In this document: piece after piece, positions 48,354 through 59,059 of the stretch
Numbering within the stretch: position 1 is the first letter of the stretch
How the letters are laid out: each line of letters starts with the position of its first letter
Assembly (NCBI RefSeq): GCF_017355965.1
Contig: NZ_JAFIQW010000001.1
Coordinates: 658,987 to 722,986 of the forward strand
Direction: 5' to 3'
DNA length: 64,000 bases
Source of the DNA: Desertivibrio insolitus
Lineage (GTDB): Bacteria; Actinomycetota; Actinomycetes; Actinomycetales; Microbacteriaceae
Made by a program: the position numbers and the translations under genes
Notes under the pieces: model-generated
Told to the model about the DNA's origin: nothing
What the model saw: the letters and a program-made list of their open reading frames with translations, nothing else
Databases searched by the model: none

Positions 48354-48926
48354 TTACTGCTGGATGGAACCGCCGGCCGCGACGATCTTCTGCTCCGCGG
48401 AGCTCGAGACCTTGTCGACAGCGACGTTCAGCTTAACCGCAATGTCCCCGGTGCCGAGGACCTTGACCAGCTCGTTCTTGCGCACAGCACCCTTGGCGAC
48501 GAGGTCGCTCTTGGTGACGTCGCCACCGTTCGGGTAGAGCTCCGCGAGCTTGTCCAGGTTCACGACCTGGTACTCGACGCGGAACGGGTTCTTGAACCCG
48601 CGCAGCTTCGGAGAACGCATGACGAAGTTGAGCTGACCGCCGGCGAAGCCGGGGCGCACGCTGTAACGCGCCTTCGTTCCCTTGGTGCCGCGACCCGCGG
48701 TCTTACCCTTCGAGCCCTCACCGCGACCGACGCGGGTCTTGTCCTTCTTGGCACCCGCCGCCGGACGGAGGTGGTGCACCTTGAGGACCTGGACGCGCTC
48801 GGCGGCGACCGTCGCCTCGGCCTTGGCGGCCTTGGTGGCGGGAGCCTTCTCGGCAGCGGCGGTGGACGCCGCGGCCTTCTTCGCCGGAGCCTTCTTGGCG
48901 ACCGGCTTCTCCTGCTCTTCAGCCAT
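48354..48926 (-). CDS. rplO: 50S ribosomal protein L15
   Basis: 190 residues: an N-terminal Ala/Lys-rich extension of about 45 residues ([19 protein letters not shown]) precedes the L15 fold ([35 protein letters not shown]). Family about 147. ATG overlaps the rpmD stop (TAATG). The extension is basic and presumably rRNA-contacting or disordered. Confidence 0.96.
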   Translation of the reverse strand: MAEEQEKPVAKKAPAKKAAASTAAAEKAPATKAAKAEATVAAERVQVLKVHHLRPAAGAKKDKTRVGRGEGSKGKTAGRGTKGTKARYSVRPGFAGGQLNFVMRSPKLRGFKNPFRVEYQVVNLDKLAELYPNGGDVTKSDLVAKGAVRKNELVKVLGTGDIAVKLNVAVDKVSSSAEQKIVAAGGSIQQ

Positions 48927-49111
48927 TAGTCAATCTCCTCGACCTTCACGAGGTGCGCGACCGCACGGACGTAGCCGCGGGTGGCCGGGCTGTCCTCCTT
49001 GACGACGACGTCGCCGATGCGCTTGAGCCCGAGGCTGCGCAGCGTGTCGCGCTGGTTCTGCTTCTCGCTGATAACGGACTTGATCTGGGTCACCTTGAGA
49101 CGCTCGGCCAT
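48926..49111 (-). CDS. rpmD: 50S ribosomal protein L30
   Basis: A 61-residue protein: [20 protein letters not shown] and [21 protein letters not shown] overlaps the rpsE stop (TGATG), and its TAA overlaps the rplO ATG. Confidence 0.96.
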   Translation of the reverse strand: MAERLKVTQIKSVISEKQNQRDTLRSLGLKRIGDVVVKEDSPATRGYVRAVAHLVKVEEID

Positions 49112-49803
49112 CAGGCACCTGCCTTCGCAGTGGCGGCCTCGGCCTCGGCACGCACCAGACGCGCGGGGGCGACCTCGTCGAAGTCGCGCCCACGACGGGC
49201 GGCGACCGCGCGCGGCTCCTCGAGCGCCTTGAGGGCCTCGACCGTGGCGTGGACGATGTTGATCGTGTTCGACGAGCCGAGCGACTTGCTCAGGACGTCG
49301 TGGATGCCGGCGCACTCGAGCACCGCACGCACCGGACCACCGGCGATAACACCGGTACCCGCGGCGGCGGGACGGAGGAGCACGACACCGGCAGCGGCCT
49401 CACCCTGGACGGGGTGCGGGATCGTCGCGGCGACGCGGGGGACGCGGAAGAAGTTCTTCTTCGCCTCCTCGACACCCTTCGAGATCGCCAGCGGCACCTC
49501 GCGGGCCTTGCCGTAGCCGACGCCGACGAGGCCGTTGCCGTCGCCCACGACCACGAGGGCCGTGAAGCTGAAGCGGCGTCCACCCTTGACGACCTTCGAC
49601 ACGCGGTTGATCGTGACGACGCGCTCGAGGAACTGGCTCTTGTCAGAGTCACGCGAGCCGCGGTCGCGGTTGGGGTTGCGCTCACGGCTGCCGCGACGCG
49701 CCTCACGAGGCTCGTTGCGGGTGTTGTCCGTCGACGCCGCGGTCTCGACCGGGGCCTCAGCAGTCACAGGCTGCTCCTTGTTGTTGTTCGTGACGTCGCT
49801 CAT
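49111..49803 (-). CDS. rpsE: 30S ribosomal protein S5
   Basis: 230 residues; the S5 fold ([40 protein letters not shown]) starts near 57 after an acidic then Arg-rich extension ([20 protein letters not shown]). Fidelity protein near the A site. ATG overlaps the rplR stop. Confidence 0.96.
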   Translation of the reverse strand: MSDVTNNNKEQPVTAEAPVETAASTDNTRNEPREARRGSRERNPNRDRGSRDSDKSQFLERVVTINRVSKVVKGGRRFSFTALVVVGDGNGLVGVGYGKAREVPLAISKGVEEAKKNFFRVPRVAATIPHPVQGEAAAGVVLLRPAAAGTGVIAGGPVRAVLECAGIHDVLSKSLGSSNTINIVHATVEALKALEEPRAVAARRGRDFDEVAPARLVRAEAEAATAKAGA

Positions 49804-50171
49804 ACGTTGAGTCCGCCCTCTCGCGCTCCCTCGGCGATCGCGGCGACACGACCGGCGTAGCGGTTGCCGCCGCGGTCGAACACGACGGCGTCGACACCGG
49901 CGGCCTTCGCACGCTCGGCGACGAGCTCGCCGACGCGGCGCGCCTTGGCGGTCTTGTCACCCTCGAACGAGCGGAGGTCGGTCTCCATGGTCGACGCCGA
50001 GGCCACGGTGTGGCCCTTCGCGTCGTCGACGACCTGCACGAAGACGTGGCGGGCGGAACGCGTCACGACGAGACGCGGACGCACCTCCGTGCCGACGATC
50101 TTCTTGCGCAGGCGCGTGTGGCGACGGCTCTTCGCCGCCGACTTGCTCTTACCCCTGGTTCCGAGACCCAT
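49800..50171 (-). CDS. rplR: 50S ribosomal protein L18
   Basis: 123 residues, 5S rRNA-binding. [19 protein letters not shown] and [20 protein letters not shown] are diagnostic. It starts 2 bp behind rplF and overlaps rpsE by 4 bp. Confidence 0.96.
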   Translation of the reverse strand: MGLGTRGKSKSAAKSRRHTRLRKKIVGTEVRPRLVVTRSARHVFVQVVDDAKGHTVASASTMETDLRSFEGDKTAKARRVGELVAERAKAAGVDAVVFDRGGNRYAGRVAAIAEGAREGGLNV

Positions 50172-50173
50172 GG

Positions 50174-50710
50174 TTACTTACCAGCCTTTCCGGCCTTGCG
50201 GCGAACGACCTCGCCCGCGTAGCGGACACCCTTGCCCTTGTAGGGCTCGGGCTTGCGCAGCTTGCGGATGTTCGCAGCAACCTCGCCGACGGCCTGCTTG
50301 TCGATGCCGCTGACGGTGAGCTTGTTGTTGCCCTCCACCGTGAAGCTGATGCCGGCGGGCGGCTCGACCGTGATCGGGTGCGAGTAGCCGAGGGCGAACT
50401 CGACGTTCGAGCCCTTGGCCTGCACGCGGTAACCGGTGCCGACGACCTCGAGGCTCTTGGAGTAGCCCTGGGTCACGCCGATGATCTGGTTCGCGATGAG
50501 GGTGCGGGTCAGGCCGTGGAGCGAGCGCGACTCGCGCTCGTCGTCGGGACGGGTGACGAGCACCTGGTTCTCCTCGACGCGGGCCTGGATCGGGCTGGCG
50601 ACGGTGAGCGAGAGCTCACCCTTCGGGCCCTTGACCGTGACGACCTGGCCGTCAGCGGTAACGGTGACCCCGGAAGGGATCTCGATGGGAAGGCGTCCGA
50701 TTCGTGACAT
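50174..50710 (-). CDS. rplF: 50S ribosomal protein L6
   Basis: 178 residues, two-domain fold near the factor-binding region. [16 protein letters not shown] start, and [21 protein letters not shown] end. 6 bp from rpsH. Confidence 0.97.
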   Translation of the reverse strand: MSRIGRLPIEIPSGVTVTADGQVVTVKGPKGELSLTVASPIQARVEENQVLVTRPDDERESRSLHGLTRTLIANQIIGVTQGYSKSLEVVGTGYRVQAKGSNVEFALGYSHPITVEPPAGISFTVEGNNKLTVSGIDKQAVGEVAANIRKLRKPEPYKGKGVRYAGEVVRRKAGKAGK

Positions 50711-50716
50711 TGTCGA

Positions 50717-51115
50717 TCACCACACGTAGGCGAGGACTTCCCCACCCACGCCCTTCTTCACGGCCTCGCGGTCGGTCAGCAGACCCGAGGAAGTCGAGAG
50801 GATCGCGACACCGAGGCCGCCGAGAACCGTGGGGATCTCGGTCGACTTCGCGTAGACGCGGAGACCGGGCTTCGAGACCCGCTTGATGCCGGCGATGGAA
50901 CGCTCACGGTTCGGCCCGTACTTGAGGCTGATCGTGAGGGTCTTGCCGACGCGCGCGTCCTCGACCTTCCAGTCGGCGATGTAACCCGCCGACTTGAGGA
51001 TGTCGGCGATGTGCGACTTCAGCTTGCTGCTGGGCAGCGACACCGTGTCGTGGTACGCCGAGTTGGCGTTGCGCAGTCTGGTCAGCATGTCTGCGACCGG
51101 ATCTGTCATGGTCAT
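50717..51115 (-). CDS. rpsH: 30S ribosomal protein S8
   Basis: 132 residues: [21 protein letters not shown] and the C-terminal [22 protein letters not shown]. In many genomes rpsN/rpsZ (S14) precedes it; here the gap to rplE is only 76 bp, without an S14 frame. Confidence 0.97.
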   Translation of the reverse strand: MTMTDPVADMLTRLRNANSAYHDTVSLPSSKLKSHIADILKSAGYIADWKVEDARVGKTLTISLKYGPNRERSIAGIKRVSKPGLRVYAKSTEIPTVLGGLGVAILSTSSGLLTDREAVKKGVGGEVLAYVW

Positions 51116-51146
51116 GTGTTTGTTTTCCTATCTCGCCCGGTTTCGA

Positions 51147-51163
51147 CACCCGGTCCACGGGTG
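51147..51163 (-). other. hairpin in the rplE-rpsH gap
   Basis: CACCCG-N5-CGGGTG inverted repeat (51147-51152 with 51158-51163) in the 76-bp gap where S14 is usually encoded. It may be a processing or attenuation site. Confidence 0.45.
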
Positions 51164-51191
51164 CCGACCTTCGCGATCGGTGGGGTGGTGC

Positions 51192-51776
51192 TTACGCGTC
51201 GTTCCGGAAGGGGAAGCCGAGAGCGCGCAGCAGGGCGCGGCCCTCGTCGTCCGTCTTCGCGGTCGTGACGACGGTGATGTCGAAGCCGCGGACGCGGTCG
51301 ATCTTGTCCTGGTCGATCTCGTGGAACACGCTCTGCTCCTGGAGACCGAAGGTGTAGTTGCCGTTGCCGTCGAACTGCTTCGCCGAGAGACCGCGGAAGT
51401 CGCGGATGCGGGGAAGCGCGAGCGAGAGCAGGCGGTCGAGGAACTCCCAGGCGCGGTCGCCACGCAGGGTGACGTGCGCGCCGATGGGCTGGCCCTCGCG
51501 GAGCTTGAACTGCGCGATCGACTTGCGGGCGAGGGTGACCTGCGGCTTCTGGCCCGTGATCTGCGTGAGGTCGCGGATGGCGCCGTCGATGATCTTGCCG
51601 TCGCGGGCGGCCTCGCCGACACCGGTGTTGACGACGATCTTCACGAGACCGGGCACCTGGTGCGGGTTGGTGAAACCGAAGTCCTTCGTCAGCTGGGCGA
51701 CGATCTCGTTGCGGTACTTCTGCTTCAGGCGCGGCTGGATTTTGCCAGCCGGCGCGGCAGTCGTCGTGTCAGTCAT
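51192..51776 (-). CDS. rplE: 50S ribosomal protein L5
   Basis: 194 residues; 5S rRNA-binding. [41 protein letters not shown] and [15 protein letters not shown]-type sequence identify it. ATG overlaps the rplX stop (TAATG). Confidence 0.97.
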   Translation of the reverse strand: MTDTTTAAPAGKIQPRLKQKYRNEIVAQLTKDFGFTNPHQVPGLVKIVVNTGVGEAARDGKIIDGAIRDLTQITGQKPQVTLARKSIAQFKLREGQPIGAHVTLRGDRAWEFLDRLLSLALPRIRDFRGLSAKQFDGNGNYTFGLQEQSVFHEIDQDKIDRVRGFDITVVTTAKTDDEGRALLRALGFPFRNDA

Positions 51777-52183
51777 TACTCTGCGTCCTTCTTGGTCGAC
51801 TTCGCGGTCGACTTCTTCTCCGCCTTGGCGGGCTTCACGGCACGACGCGACGGCTTCGAGAAGCGCACGCGCTTCGTCTTGCCGTTCTCGTCGGTCTCGA
51901 GACGGAACCCGACGCGAGCCGGCTTCTTGGTCTCGGGGTCGACGAGCGCGACGTTCGAGATGTGGATGGGGGCCTCGTGGGTCTCGATGCCACCGGTCTT
52001 CGACCCGCGCTGGGTCTGGCCGACGCGGACGTGCTTCGTGACGAAGTTCACGCCCTCGACGATGACCCGGTTCTTCTCGACCAGGACCTCGATGACGCGA
52101 CCCTGCTTGCCCTTGTCACCACCGCGCGACTGCTTCGCGCCGCTGATGACCTCGACGAGGTCGCCCTTCTTGATGTTCGCCAT
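51776..52183 (-). CDS. rplX: 50S ribosomal protein L24
   Basis: 135 residues against about 105. The KOW fold ([22 protein letters not shown]) covers the first 100; a Lys/Ala tail ([19 protein letters not shown]) is appended. Confidence 0.96.
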   Translation of the reverse strand: MANIKKGDLVEVISGAKQSRGGDKGKQGRVIEVLVEKNRVIVEGVNFVTKHVRVGQTQRGSKTGGIETHEAPIHISNVALVDPETKKPARVGFRLETDENGKTKRVRFSKPSRRAVKPAKAEKKSTAKSTKKDAE

Positions 52184-52185
52184 GA

Positions 52186-52554
52186 CTAAATGACCTCCGG
52201 GGCGAGCGAGATGATCTTCATGAACTTCTTGTCGCGGAGCTCGCGGCCGACCGGTCCGAAGATGCGCGTACCGCGCGGGTCGCCGTCGTTCTTGAGGATG
52301 ACGGCGGCGTTCTCGTCGAACTTGATGTACGAGCCATCCGGGCGGCGGGTCTGCTTGACCGTGCGCACGATGACGGCCTTGACGACGTCGCCCTTCTTGA
52401 CGTTGCCACCGGGGATCGCGTCCTTGACGGTCGCGACGATGGTGTCACCGAGGCCGGCGTAGCGACGACCCGATCCACCGAGAACGCGGATCGTGAGCAG
52501 CTCCTTGGCGCCGGTGTTGTCGGCGACCTTGAGACGGGACTCCTGCTGGATCAT
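52186..52554 (-). CDS. rplN: 50S ribosomal protein L14
   Basis: 122 residues, exact family length. [20 protein letters not shown] start, and [21 protein letters not shown]-type end. It is 3 bp behind rpsQ. Confidence 0.97.
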   Translation of the reverse strand: MIQQESRLKVADNTGAKELLTIRVLGGSGRRYAGLGDTIVATVKDAIPGGNVKKGDVVKAVIVRTVKQTRRPDGSYIKFDENAAVILKNDGDPRGTRIFGPVGRELRDKKFMKIISLAPEVI

Positions 52555-52557
52555 GGC

Positions 52558-52848
52558 TTACTTCGCCTTCTCGAGGATCTCGACCAGACGCCAGCGCTTG
52601 GTCGCGGACAGGGGACGGGTCTCGGCGATGACGACCAGGTCGCCGATGCCGGCGGTCTGCTGCTCGTCGTGAGCCTTGACCTTGGACGTGCGGCGGATGA
52701 CCTTGCCGTACAGCGGGTGCTTCACGCGGTCCTCGACCTCGACGACGATGGTCTTCTCCATCTTGTCGCTGGTCACGTAGCCACGGCGCACCTTGCGGTA
52801 GGGGCGGTGCTCCGGCGCGGCGGTCTTCGCCTCTTCAGCCTTGGCCAT
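52558..52848 (-). CDS. rpsQ: 30S ribosomal protein S17
   Basis: 96 residues; [20 protein letters not shown] and [19 protein letters not shown] overlaps the rpmC stop (TAATG). Confidence 0.97.
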   Translation of the reverse strand: MAKAEEAKTAAPEHRPYRKVRRGYVTSDKMEKTIVVEVEDRVKHPLYGKVIRRTSKVKAHDEQQTAGIGDLVVIAETRPLSATKRWRLVEILEKAK

Positions 52849-53177
52849 TACTTCTTCTCCTCAGCCGTGGTGTCGGCCGCCTCGGCGGTCTCAGCCGGCG
52901 TCTCGGCCTTCTTGCTCTTGCGGGTCGCCTTCGCCGGCGCCTCGACGGGCGCGGGGGTGGCGCGGATCCCGAGCTCACGCTCACGGATCACGGTGTAGAT
53001 ACGAGCGATGTCGCGCTTCACGGCACGCAGGCGGCCGTGGCTCTCGAGCTGGCCGGTGGCCGACTGGAAGCGCAGGTTGAACAGCTCCTCCTTGGCCTTC
53101 TTCAGCTCGTCGACGAGACGCTCGTTCTCGAACGTGTCGAGCTCTGCAGGGCGGAGCTCCTTGGAACCGACGGCCAT
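52848..53177 (-). CDS. rpmC: 50S ribosomal protein L29
   Basis: 109 residues; the L29 fold is residues 8-70 ([32 protein letters not shown]). The remaining 40 are an Ala/Lys/Glu/Thr-rich tail, so it is about 1.5 times the usual length. Confidence 0.96.
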   Translation of the reverse strand: MAVGSKELRPAELDTFENERLVDELKKAKEELFNLRFQSATGQLESHGRLRAVKRDIARIYTVIRERELGIRATPAPVEAPAKATRKSKKAETPAETAEAADTTAEEKK

Positions 53178-53596
53178 TACGCGTCGCCCTCCTCGCGCTT
53201 GATGATGCGTGCCTTCAGGGGCAGCTTGTGGATGGCACGGGACATGGCCTCACGAGCGATCGGCTCGGCGACGCCACTGAGCTCGAAGAGAACTCGACCC
53301 GGCTTGACGTTTGCAACCCACCACTCGGGCGAACCCTTCCCGGAACCCATGCGGGTTTCGGCGGGCTTCTTGGTCAGCGGACGGTCGGGGTAGATGTTGA
53401 TCCACACCTTTCCACCACGCTTGATGTGACGGGTCATCGCGATACGTGCCGCCTCGATCTGGCGGTTGGTCACGTAGGCGGGGGTGATGGCCTGGATGCC
53501 GTACTCACCGAAGCTGACCTTGGTGCCACCGGTCGCCTGACCGGAACGGCCCGGGTGGTGCTGCTTGCGGTGCTTGACTCGACGGGGAATCAACAT
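53177..53596 (-). CDS. rplP: 50S ribosomal protein L16
   Basis: 139 residues; [19 protein letters not shown] and [20 protein letters not shown]. Binds near the A site. TAA overlaps the rpmC ATG. Confidence 0.97.
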   Translation of the reverse strand: MLIPRRVKHRKQHHPGRSGQATGGTKVSFGEYGIQAITPAYVTNRQIEAARIAMTRHIKRGGKVWINIYPDRPLTKKPAETRMGSGKGSPEWWVANVKPGRVLFELSGVAEPIAREAMSRAIHKLPLKARIIKREEGDA

Positions 53597-53599
53597 GAT

Positions 53600-54361
53600 T
53601 TACGCCTCAACTCCTGCGGCGGCCGGCTGCTGCTCGGCCGAACGGGGCCCACGGCGACGGTCACCGTCGCGGCGCTCGGGGCGCGACGACTTCTGGGACG
53701 CCTGCTCGCGAGCGAGCTCCTTGTTGGTGATGTCACCCTTGTAGATCCAGACCTTCACGCCGATGCGGCCGAAGGTCGTCTTGGCCTCGTAGAAGCCGTA
53801 GTCGATGTTCGCGCGGAGCGTGTGCAGGGGCACGCGGCCCTCGCGGTAGAACTCCGAGCGGCTCATCTCGGCGCCACCGAGGCGGCCCGACACCTGGATG
53901 CGGACACCCTTGGCGCCGGCACGCTGCGCGCCCTGCAGACCCTTGCGCATCGCGCGGCGGAAGGCCACGCGGGCGCTGAGCTGCTCCGCGATGCCCTGCG
54001 CGACGAGCTGGGCCTCGGCCTCGGGGTTCTTGACCTCGAGGATGTTGAGCTGGATCTGCTTGCCGGTGAGCTTCTCGAGGTCGGCGCGGATGCGCTCGGC
54101 CTCGGCGCCGCGGCGGCCGATCACGATGCCCGGGCGGGCGGTGTGGATGTCGACGCGCACGCGGTCACGGGTGCGCTCGATCTCGATGCGGGCGACGCCG
54201 GCGCGGTCGAGGCTGGTCGTCAGCATCGTGCGGATCTTGACGTCCTCGGCCACGTAGTCGGCGTAGCGCTGACCGGGCTTCTTCGAGTCGGAGAACCAGC
54301 GCGACGTGTGGTCGGTCGTGATCCCCAGACGGAAGCCGTACGGGTTGACTTTCTGGCCCAT
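53600..54361 (-). CDS. rpsC: 30S ribosomal protein S3
   Basis: 253 residues; [22 protein letters not shown] domain [20 protein letters not shown], then the S3 C-terminal domain and an Arg/Gln-rich tail of about 30. ATG overlaps the rplV stop. Confidence 0.97.
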   Translation of the reverse strand: MGQKVNPYGFRLGITTDHTSRWFSDSKKPGQRYADYVAEDVKIRTMLTTSLDRAGVARIEIERTRDRVRVDIHTARPGIVIGRRGAEAERIRADLEKLTGKQIQLNILEVKNPEAEAQLVAQGIAEQLSARVAFRRAMRKGLQGAQRAGAKGVRIQVSGRLGGAEMSRSEFYREGRVPLHTLRANIDYGFYEAKTTFGRIGVKVWIYKGDITNKELAREQASQKSSRPERRDGDRRRGPRSAEQQPAAAGVEA

Positions 54362-54762
54362 TACTTGCTCGCCTTCTTCCCACCGCGGGCGGTGCCGGCG
54401 GCTGCGGAGTCCTCGGGCGTCGCGACGACGACCGTGATGTGGCTGGTGCGCTTGTTGATGCGGAACGCACGGCCCTGGGCGCGCGGCTGGAACCGCTTCA
54501 GGGTCGTTCCCTCATCGACGAAGGCACGGGCGACGAACAGGTCCTGCTCGTCGAGGTACGTGTTCGTGGCATCCGCCTTGACCCGAGCGTTGGCCATCGC
54601 CGAGGCGACGAGCTTGTACACGGGGTCGCTCGCGCCCTGGGGCGCGAACTTCAGGATGGCCAGGGCCTCAGTGGCCTGACGGCCGCGGATCATGTCGACG
54701 ACACGACGGGCCTTCTGAGGCGTGACGCGGATGTGACGCACGCGGGCGATCGCTTCCACCAT
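54361..54762 (-). CDS. rplV: 50S ribosomal protein L22
   Basis: 133 residues lining the exit tunnel. [20 protein letters not shown], then [21 protein letters not shown] short Lys/Ser tail (GGKKASK) extends the fold. Confidence 0.97.
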   Translation of the reverse strand: MVEAIARVRHIRVTPQKARRVVDMIRGRQATEALAILKFAPQGASDPVYKLVASAMANARVKADATNTYLDEQDLFVARAFVDEGTTLKRFQPRAQGRAFRINKRTSHITVVVATPEDSAAAGTARGGKKASK

Positions 54763-54789
54763 TTCTCTCTCCTCCTAAGCGTCACCGCG

Positions 54790-55071
54790 TCAGCGGCGAC
54801 GACCCTTCTTGTCGTCCTTCTCGTGCCCACGGAACGTGCGGGTGGGCGCGAACTCGCCGAGCTTGTGCCCGACCATGGTCTCGGTGACGAACACCGGGAT
54901 GTGCTTGCGGCCGTCGTGCACCGCGATCGTGTGGCCGAGCATGGCCGGGACGATCATCGAGCGGCGCGACCACGTGCGGATCACGTTCTTGCTGTTGGTC
55001 TCGTTCGCCGTGACGACCTTGCGGAGCAGGTGGTCGTCGACGAAGGGGCCCTTCTTGAGACTGCGAGGCAT
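54790..55071 (-). CDS. rpsS: 30S ribosomal protein S19
   Basis: 93 residues, subunit head. [18 protein letters not shown] and [22 protein letters not shown] identify it. Confidence 0.97.
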   Translation of the reverse strand: MPRSLKKGPFVDDHLLRKVVTANETNSKNVIRTWSRRSMIVPAMLGHTIAVHDGRKHIPVFVTETMVGHKLGEFAPTRTFRGHEKDDKKGRRR

Positions 55072-55086
55072 GTCTACAAACTCCTA

Positions 55087-55923
55087 CTAACGCTTCTTGC
55101 CGACGGTACGACGACGGACGATGAGCTTGTCGCTCTCCTTGTTGGGGCGACGGGTACGGCCCTCGGGCTGACCCCACGGGCTCACCGGGTGACGACCACC
55201 GGAGGTCTTACCCTCACCACCACCGTGCGGGTGGTCGACCGGGTTCATCGCGACACCGCGGACGGTCGGGCGGACGCCCTTCCAGCGCGAGCGGCCGGCC
55301 TTGCCCCAGTTGATGTTCGACTGCTCGGCGTTGCCGACCTCGCCGACGGTCGCGCGGCAGCGCGCGTCGACGTTGCGGATCTCGCCCGAGGGCAGACGCA
55401 GCTGGGCGTAGGGGCCGTCCTTCGCGACGAGACGCACCGAGGCGCCGGCCGAGCGGGCGAGCTTGGCGCCGCCACCGGGACGGAGCTCGATCGCGTGCAC
55501 GACGGTACCCACGGGGATGTTGCGCAGCGGGAGATTGTTACCGGGCTTGATGTCGGCCCCGGCACCCGACTCGACGATGTCGCCCTGCGAGAGACGGTTC
55601 GGCGCGAGGATGTAGCGCTTGGTGCCGTCGACGAAGTGCAGCAGCGCGATGCGCGCGGTGCGGTTGGGGTCGTACTCGATGTGAGCGACCTTTGCGTTCA
55701 CGCCGTCCTTGTCGTCACGACGGAAGTCGATGACGCGGTACTGGCGCTTGTGGCCACCACCGATGTGACGGGTCGTGATCCGACCGGAGTTGTTGCGGCC
55801 ACCGGTCTTCGGCAGCGGCTTGAGCAGCGACTTCTCAGGGGTCGAGCGGGTGATCTCGGCGAAGTCGGCGACCGACGAGCCGCGGCGGCCCGGGGTCGTG
55901 GGCTTGTACTTGCGAATAGCCAT
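55087..55923 (-). CDS. rplB: 50S ribosomal protein L2
   Basis: 278 residues, peptidyl-transferase region. [21 protein letters not shown] (conserved His) and the basic end RRRTVGKKR. Confidence 0.97.
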   Translation of the reverse strand: MAIRKYKPTTPGRRGSSVADFAEITRSTPEKSLLKPLPKTGGRNNSGRITTRHIGGGHKRQYRVIDFRRDDKDGVNAKVAHIEYDPNRTARIALLHFVDGTKRYILAPNRLSQGDIVESGAGADIKPGNNLPLRNIPVGTVVHAIELRPGGGAKLARSAGASVRLVAKDGPYAQLRLPSGEIRNVDARCRATVGEVGNAEQSNINWGKAGRSRWKGVRPTVRGVAMNPVDHPHGGGEGKTSGGRHPVSPWGQPEGRTRRPNKESDKLIVRRRTVGKKR

Positions 55924-55943
55924 TGTCTTCTTCCTGGGGAGTC

Positions 55944-56243
55944 TCAGCCGACGGCCGTGAAGATGTCGATGGTGCCCGACTTCAGGGTGACGATCGCGCG
56001 CTTGGTGTCCTTGCGCTTGCCGATGCCGAAGCGGGTGCGACGGGTCTTGCCCGGACGGTTCAGCGTGTTCACCGTGTCGACCTTGACGCCGAAGATCTTC
56101 TCGATCGCGAGCTTGATCTCGGTCTTGTTCGAGCGGGGGTCCACGATGAACGTGTACTTGCCCTGGTCGATCAGGCTGTAGCTCTTCTCGGAGACGACCG
56201 GGGCGATGATGATGTCGCGCGGGTCCTTGTACGTCGCGGTCAT
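55944..56243 (-). CDS. rplW: 50S ribosomal protein L23
   Basis: 99 residues, docking site at the tunnel exit. [20 protein letters not shown] and [23 protein letters not shown] overlaps the rplD stop (ATGA). Confidence 0.97.
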   Translation of the reverse strand: MTATYKDPRDIIIAPVVSEKSYSLIDQGKYTFIVDPRSNKTEIKLAIEKIFGVKVDTVNTLNRPGKTRRTRFGIGKRKDTKRAIVTLKSGTIDIFTAVG

Positions 56244-56890
56244 GCGCTGACTGCTTCCTTCTTGGTCTTCGACGCGACGAAGCGGTCGAAGGCGGTCCGG
56301 GTGAACACGACGTCGTCGCTCACGAGCACGTCGTAGGCGTTGAGCTGACCGGCCTCGAGCACGTGGACGGTCGGGATGTTGCGGACGCTCTTGAGCGCGA
56401 GCTCCTCGGAGCGGTCGAGCACGACGAGGACGTGCTTCGACGAGGCGATGCCGTCGAGCAGGTTGGCGACAGCCTTGGTCGAGGGGGTCTCCCCCGCGAC
56501 GAGCGAGTCGACGACGTGCACGCGGCCGCCGCGGGCGCGGTCGGAGAGCGAACCGAGGAGAGCCGCGGCGATCATCTTCTTGGGGGTGCGCTGCGCGTAG
56601 TCACGCGGCACCGGTCCGTGGACGATGCCACCGCCGGTCATCTGGGGGGCGCGGATCGAACCCTGACGGGCGCGACCGGTTCCCTTCTGCTTGAACGGCT
56701 TGCGGCCGGCACCGGAGACCTCGCCACGACCCTTGGTCTTGTGGGTGCCCTGGCGGGCGGCGGCGAGCTGTGCGACGACGACCTGGTGGATCAGCGGAAC
56801 GTTGGTCTGCACGTCGAAGATCTCGGCGGGCAGCTCGACCGAACCGGCGGTGTTTCCCTGGACGTCGACAACGTCGATAGAGGTAGCCAT
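56240..56890 (-). CDS. rplD: 50S ribosomal protein L4
   Basis: 216 residues. [20 protein letters not shown] and [16 protein letters not shown] form the tunnel loop. L4 also feeds back on S10-type operons in some bacteria; not shown here. Start ATG 56890, 5 bp behind rplC. Confidence 0.97.
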   Translation of the reverse strand: MATSIDVVDVQGNTAGSVELPAEIFDVQTNVPLIHQVVVAQLAAARQGTHKTKGRGEVSGAGRKPFKQKGTGRARQGSIRAPQMTGGGIVHGPVPRDYAQRTPKKMIAAALLGSLSDRARGGRVHVVDSLVAGETPSTKAVANLLDGIASSKHVLVVLDRSEELALKSVRNIPTVHVLEAGQLNAYDVLVSDDVVFTRTAFDRFVASKTKKEAVSA

Positions 56891-56895
56891 TGGAA

Positions 56896-57552
56896 CTACG
56901 CTCCCTTCACTGCGTTGCGGACGAAAACGAGGCGGCCGCGGGCACCGGGCACCGCGCCCTTGACGAGGAGGAGGCCCTTCTCGGCGTCGACCGAGTGCAC
57001 GGTCAGGTTGAGCACGGTGACGCGCTCGCCACCCATGCGGCCGGCCATGCGCATGCCCTTGAAGACGCGGCTCGGGGTCGAGGACGCGCCGATGGAACCG
57101 GGCTTGCGGTGGTTGCGGTGCGCACCGTGCGAGGCGCTGACACCCTTGAAGTTGTGGCGCTTCATCACACCGGCGAAGCCCTTGCCCTTGCTGGTGCCGA
57201 CGACGTCGACCTTCTGGCCGGCCTCGAACACACCGTCGACGGTGAGCTCCTGGCCGAGGCTGTACTCGGCGGCATCCGCGGTGCGGATCTCGGTGAGGTG
57301 ACGACGCGGGGTCACACCGGCGGCGCTGAAGTGACCGGCCTTGGGCTGGTTCACCTTGCGCGGGTCGATGGCACCGGCGGCGATCTGCACGGCCTCGTAG
57401 CCGTCCTTCTCCACGGTGCGGAGCTGGGTGACGACGTTCGGGGTGATCTCGACGACGGTGACGGGCACGAGCTGGTTGTTCTCGTCCCACACCTGGGTCA
57501 TGCCGAGCTTCTTGCCCAGCAGGCCCTTGGAGGTCTTGGTAGCAGTAGCCAT
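56896..57552 (-). CDS. rplC: 50S ribosomal protein L3
   Basis: 218 residues. [38 protein letters not shown] and [15 protein letters not shown] are diagnostic. Follows rpsJ by 8 bp. Confidence 0.97.
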   Translation of the reverse strand: MATATKTSKGLLGKKLGMTQVWDENNQLVPVTVVEITPNVVTQLRTVEKDGYEAVQIAAGAIDPRKVNQPKAGHFSAAGVTPRRHLTEIRTADAAEYSLGQELTVDGVFEAGQKVDVVGTSKGKGFAGVMKRHNFKGVSASHGAHRNHRKPGSIGASSTPSRVFKGMRMAGRMGGERVTVLNLTVHSVDAEKGLLLVKGAVPGARGRLVFVRNAVKGA

Positions 57553-57560
57553 GGGTTGTC

Positions 57561-57869
57561 CTAGAGCTTGATCTCGATGTTGACGTCGGCCGGGAGGTCG
57601 AGACGCATGAGCGAGTCGACAGCCTTGGGCGTCGGGTCGATGATGTCGATCAGCCGCTTGTGGGTGCGCTTCTCGAAGTGCTCGCGGCTGTCCTTGTACT
57701 TGTGGGGCGAACGGATGACGACGACCACGTTCTTCTCCGTGGGGAGCGGCACCGGTCCGACGACCGTCGCACCCGCTCGGGTCACCGTGTCGACGATCTT
57801 GCGCGCCGAGGTGTCGATGACCTCGTGGTCGTACGACTTAAGTCGGATGCGGATCTTCTGTCCCGCCAT
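57561..57869 (-). CDS. rpsJ: 30S ribosomal protein S10
   Basis: 102 residues; [18 protein letters not shown] and [19 protein letters not shown]. It opens the S10 operon. The 476 bp upstream hold the promoter region; tuf is not adjacent, unlike the usual str-S10 junction. Confidence 0.97.
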   Translation of the reverse strand: MAGQKIRIRLKSYDHEVIDTSARKIVDTVTRAGATVVGPVPLPTEKNVVVVIRSPHKYKDSREHFEKRTHKRLIDIIDPTPKAVDSLMRLDLPADVNIEIKL

Positions 57870-58345
57870 GTCTGACTCTTCTCTCTCTAGTACTGCGCCC
57901 TCGCGGGCGCACGCGGCTCGAGCACTTCTGCTGTCGCACCACTGTTCTTCTGTCAATCCGGATGCCGCTCGCGCGTCATCCGTTTTGCCTGCCGCGCACA
58001 CCTGCGGCGTGCCGGCCGATCTCGACACAGAGGTATCCCGAGGGTTACCGGATCGGTCGATTAAGCTTTGCCCTGCTGCCCGCGGCCTAGATCTTCTGAC
58101 CTATGCACTGCCTGGCAGTGATCCACGCACGACGGCGCGGAATGTTGAACCAGAAAAGTCTGCCACAGGCCCGGCATTGCTGCAACCCGGGCGTGTCGCG
58201 CTCGCTGTGAGCGAAGCGGATGCGGCGGGGTGCCCGGTGGCGACGGTCCCGGATGTCGTGGGCTCGGTGCTCGGGTCCCTCGCTAGCGGTTCCCAGGCGG
58301 GCCGGCCGCGGCTGATCCGGATGCCGTCGTCGGGGCGTGCGTCCG
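57870..58345 (-). promoter_or_regulatory. 476-bp S10 leader/promoter region
   Basis: No gene seen. A candidate promoter on the minus strand is TCGACC (58060-58055), 17 bp, GATACC (58037-58032), which gives a leader of about 155 nt. A perfect CACTGCC-T-GGCAGTG inverted repeat lies at 58106-58120 and could be an operator. Bases 58140-58345 are unremarkable apart from two GGATGCC words. Confidence 0.35.
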
Positions 58346-59059
58346 CTACGCGACCACCGACTCCTTCTTCACGACGCGTGCTCCCCTGCTCGCGAGAGCG
58401 AGGGTGAGTCCGCCGGCCAAGAAGATCAGCAGCGAGGCGCCGAGCGCCCACGCGCCGCCCGCGACCACGACGACCGCCGCGCCGACGGCGGCGCCGACGC
58501 CCATCGCGATCACGGCGAGCAGGCGCTGCACCCACGCCTGGCCCTTGCCGCCGCCGAGGCGGCTCTCCCGGGCGAGGTTGGCGAGCGTGTTCGTCACGAC
58601 GACGGTCGTGATGTCGGTGTTGCCGAGCGGCTTCACCGCCGCGACCTGCGCGCCCATCATCGCCGCGAGCAGGAACGTGACGAGCAGCAGCACGGGCTCC
58701 GGCAGTTCGCCGAGCGCGAGCCAGACGATCGTGAGACCGAAGCCGGTCGCGGCGCTGACCGCGAGCACCCAGCCGGAGCGGTGCGGCAGGGCCTTCGCGT
58801 GCCCCCGGCCCACGAGGCGTCCGCCGAGGATCGAGCCGGCGACGAAGCCGAGCAGCGCGACGGCGTTGTTGAGGAACGGGATGTCGGCGACGCCGACGAG
58901 CGCGAAGCCGAGGAACAGCACGTTGCCGGTCATGTTGCCCGTGAACACCCGGTCGAGCGCGAGGTAGCTGACGGCGTCGATCGCTCCGGTCGAGGCGGTC
59001 AGCAGCAGGAGTCCGAGCACGTACCAGCGCTCGCGTCGCGTCAGAGTCATCCGGGTCAC
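58346..59059 (-). CDS. DUF1275 (YoaK-like) membrane protein
   Basis: A 237-residue protein with about six helices and the family start LLLTASTGAIDAVSYLALDRVFTGNMTGN (split: TGAIDAVSYLALDRVF, TGNMTGNVLFLG). The function is unknown. GTG 59059 overlaps the ggt stop (GTGA), matching the coupling style of this genome; ATG 59050 is an alternative. Confidence 0.85.
   Translation of the reverse strand: MTRMTLTRRERWYVLGLLLLTASTGAIDAVSYLALDRVFTGNMTGNVLFLGFALVGVADIPFLNNAVALLGFVAGSILGGRLVGRGHAKALPHRSGWVLAVSAATGFGLTIVWLALGELPEPVLLLVTFLLAAMMGAQVAAVKPLGNTDITTVVVTNTLANLARESRLGGGKGQAWVQRLLAVIAMGVGAAVGAAVVVVAGGAWALGASLLIFLAGGLTLALASRGARVVKKESVVA

Noticed and set aside
58101-58345. Minus-strand frame upstream of rpsJ.
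   Set aside because: Arg/Pro-rich shadow without start signals; the region looks regulatory.
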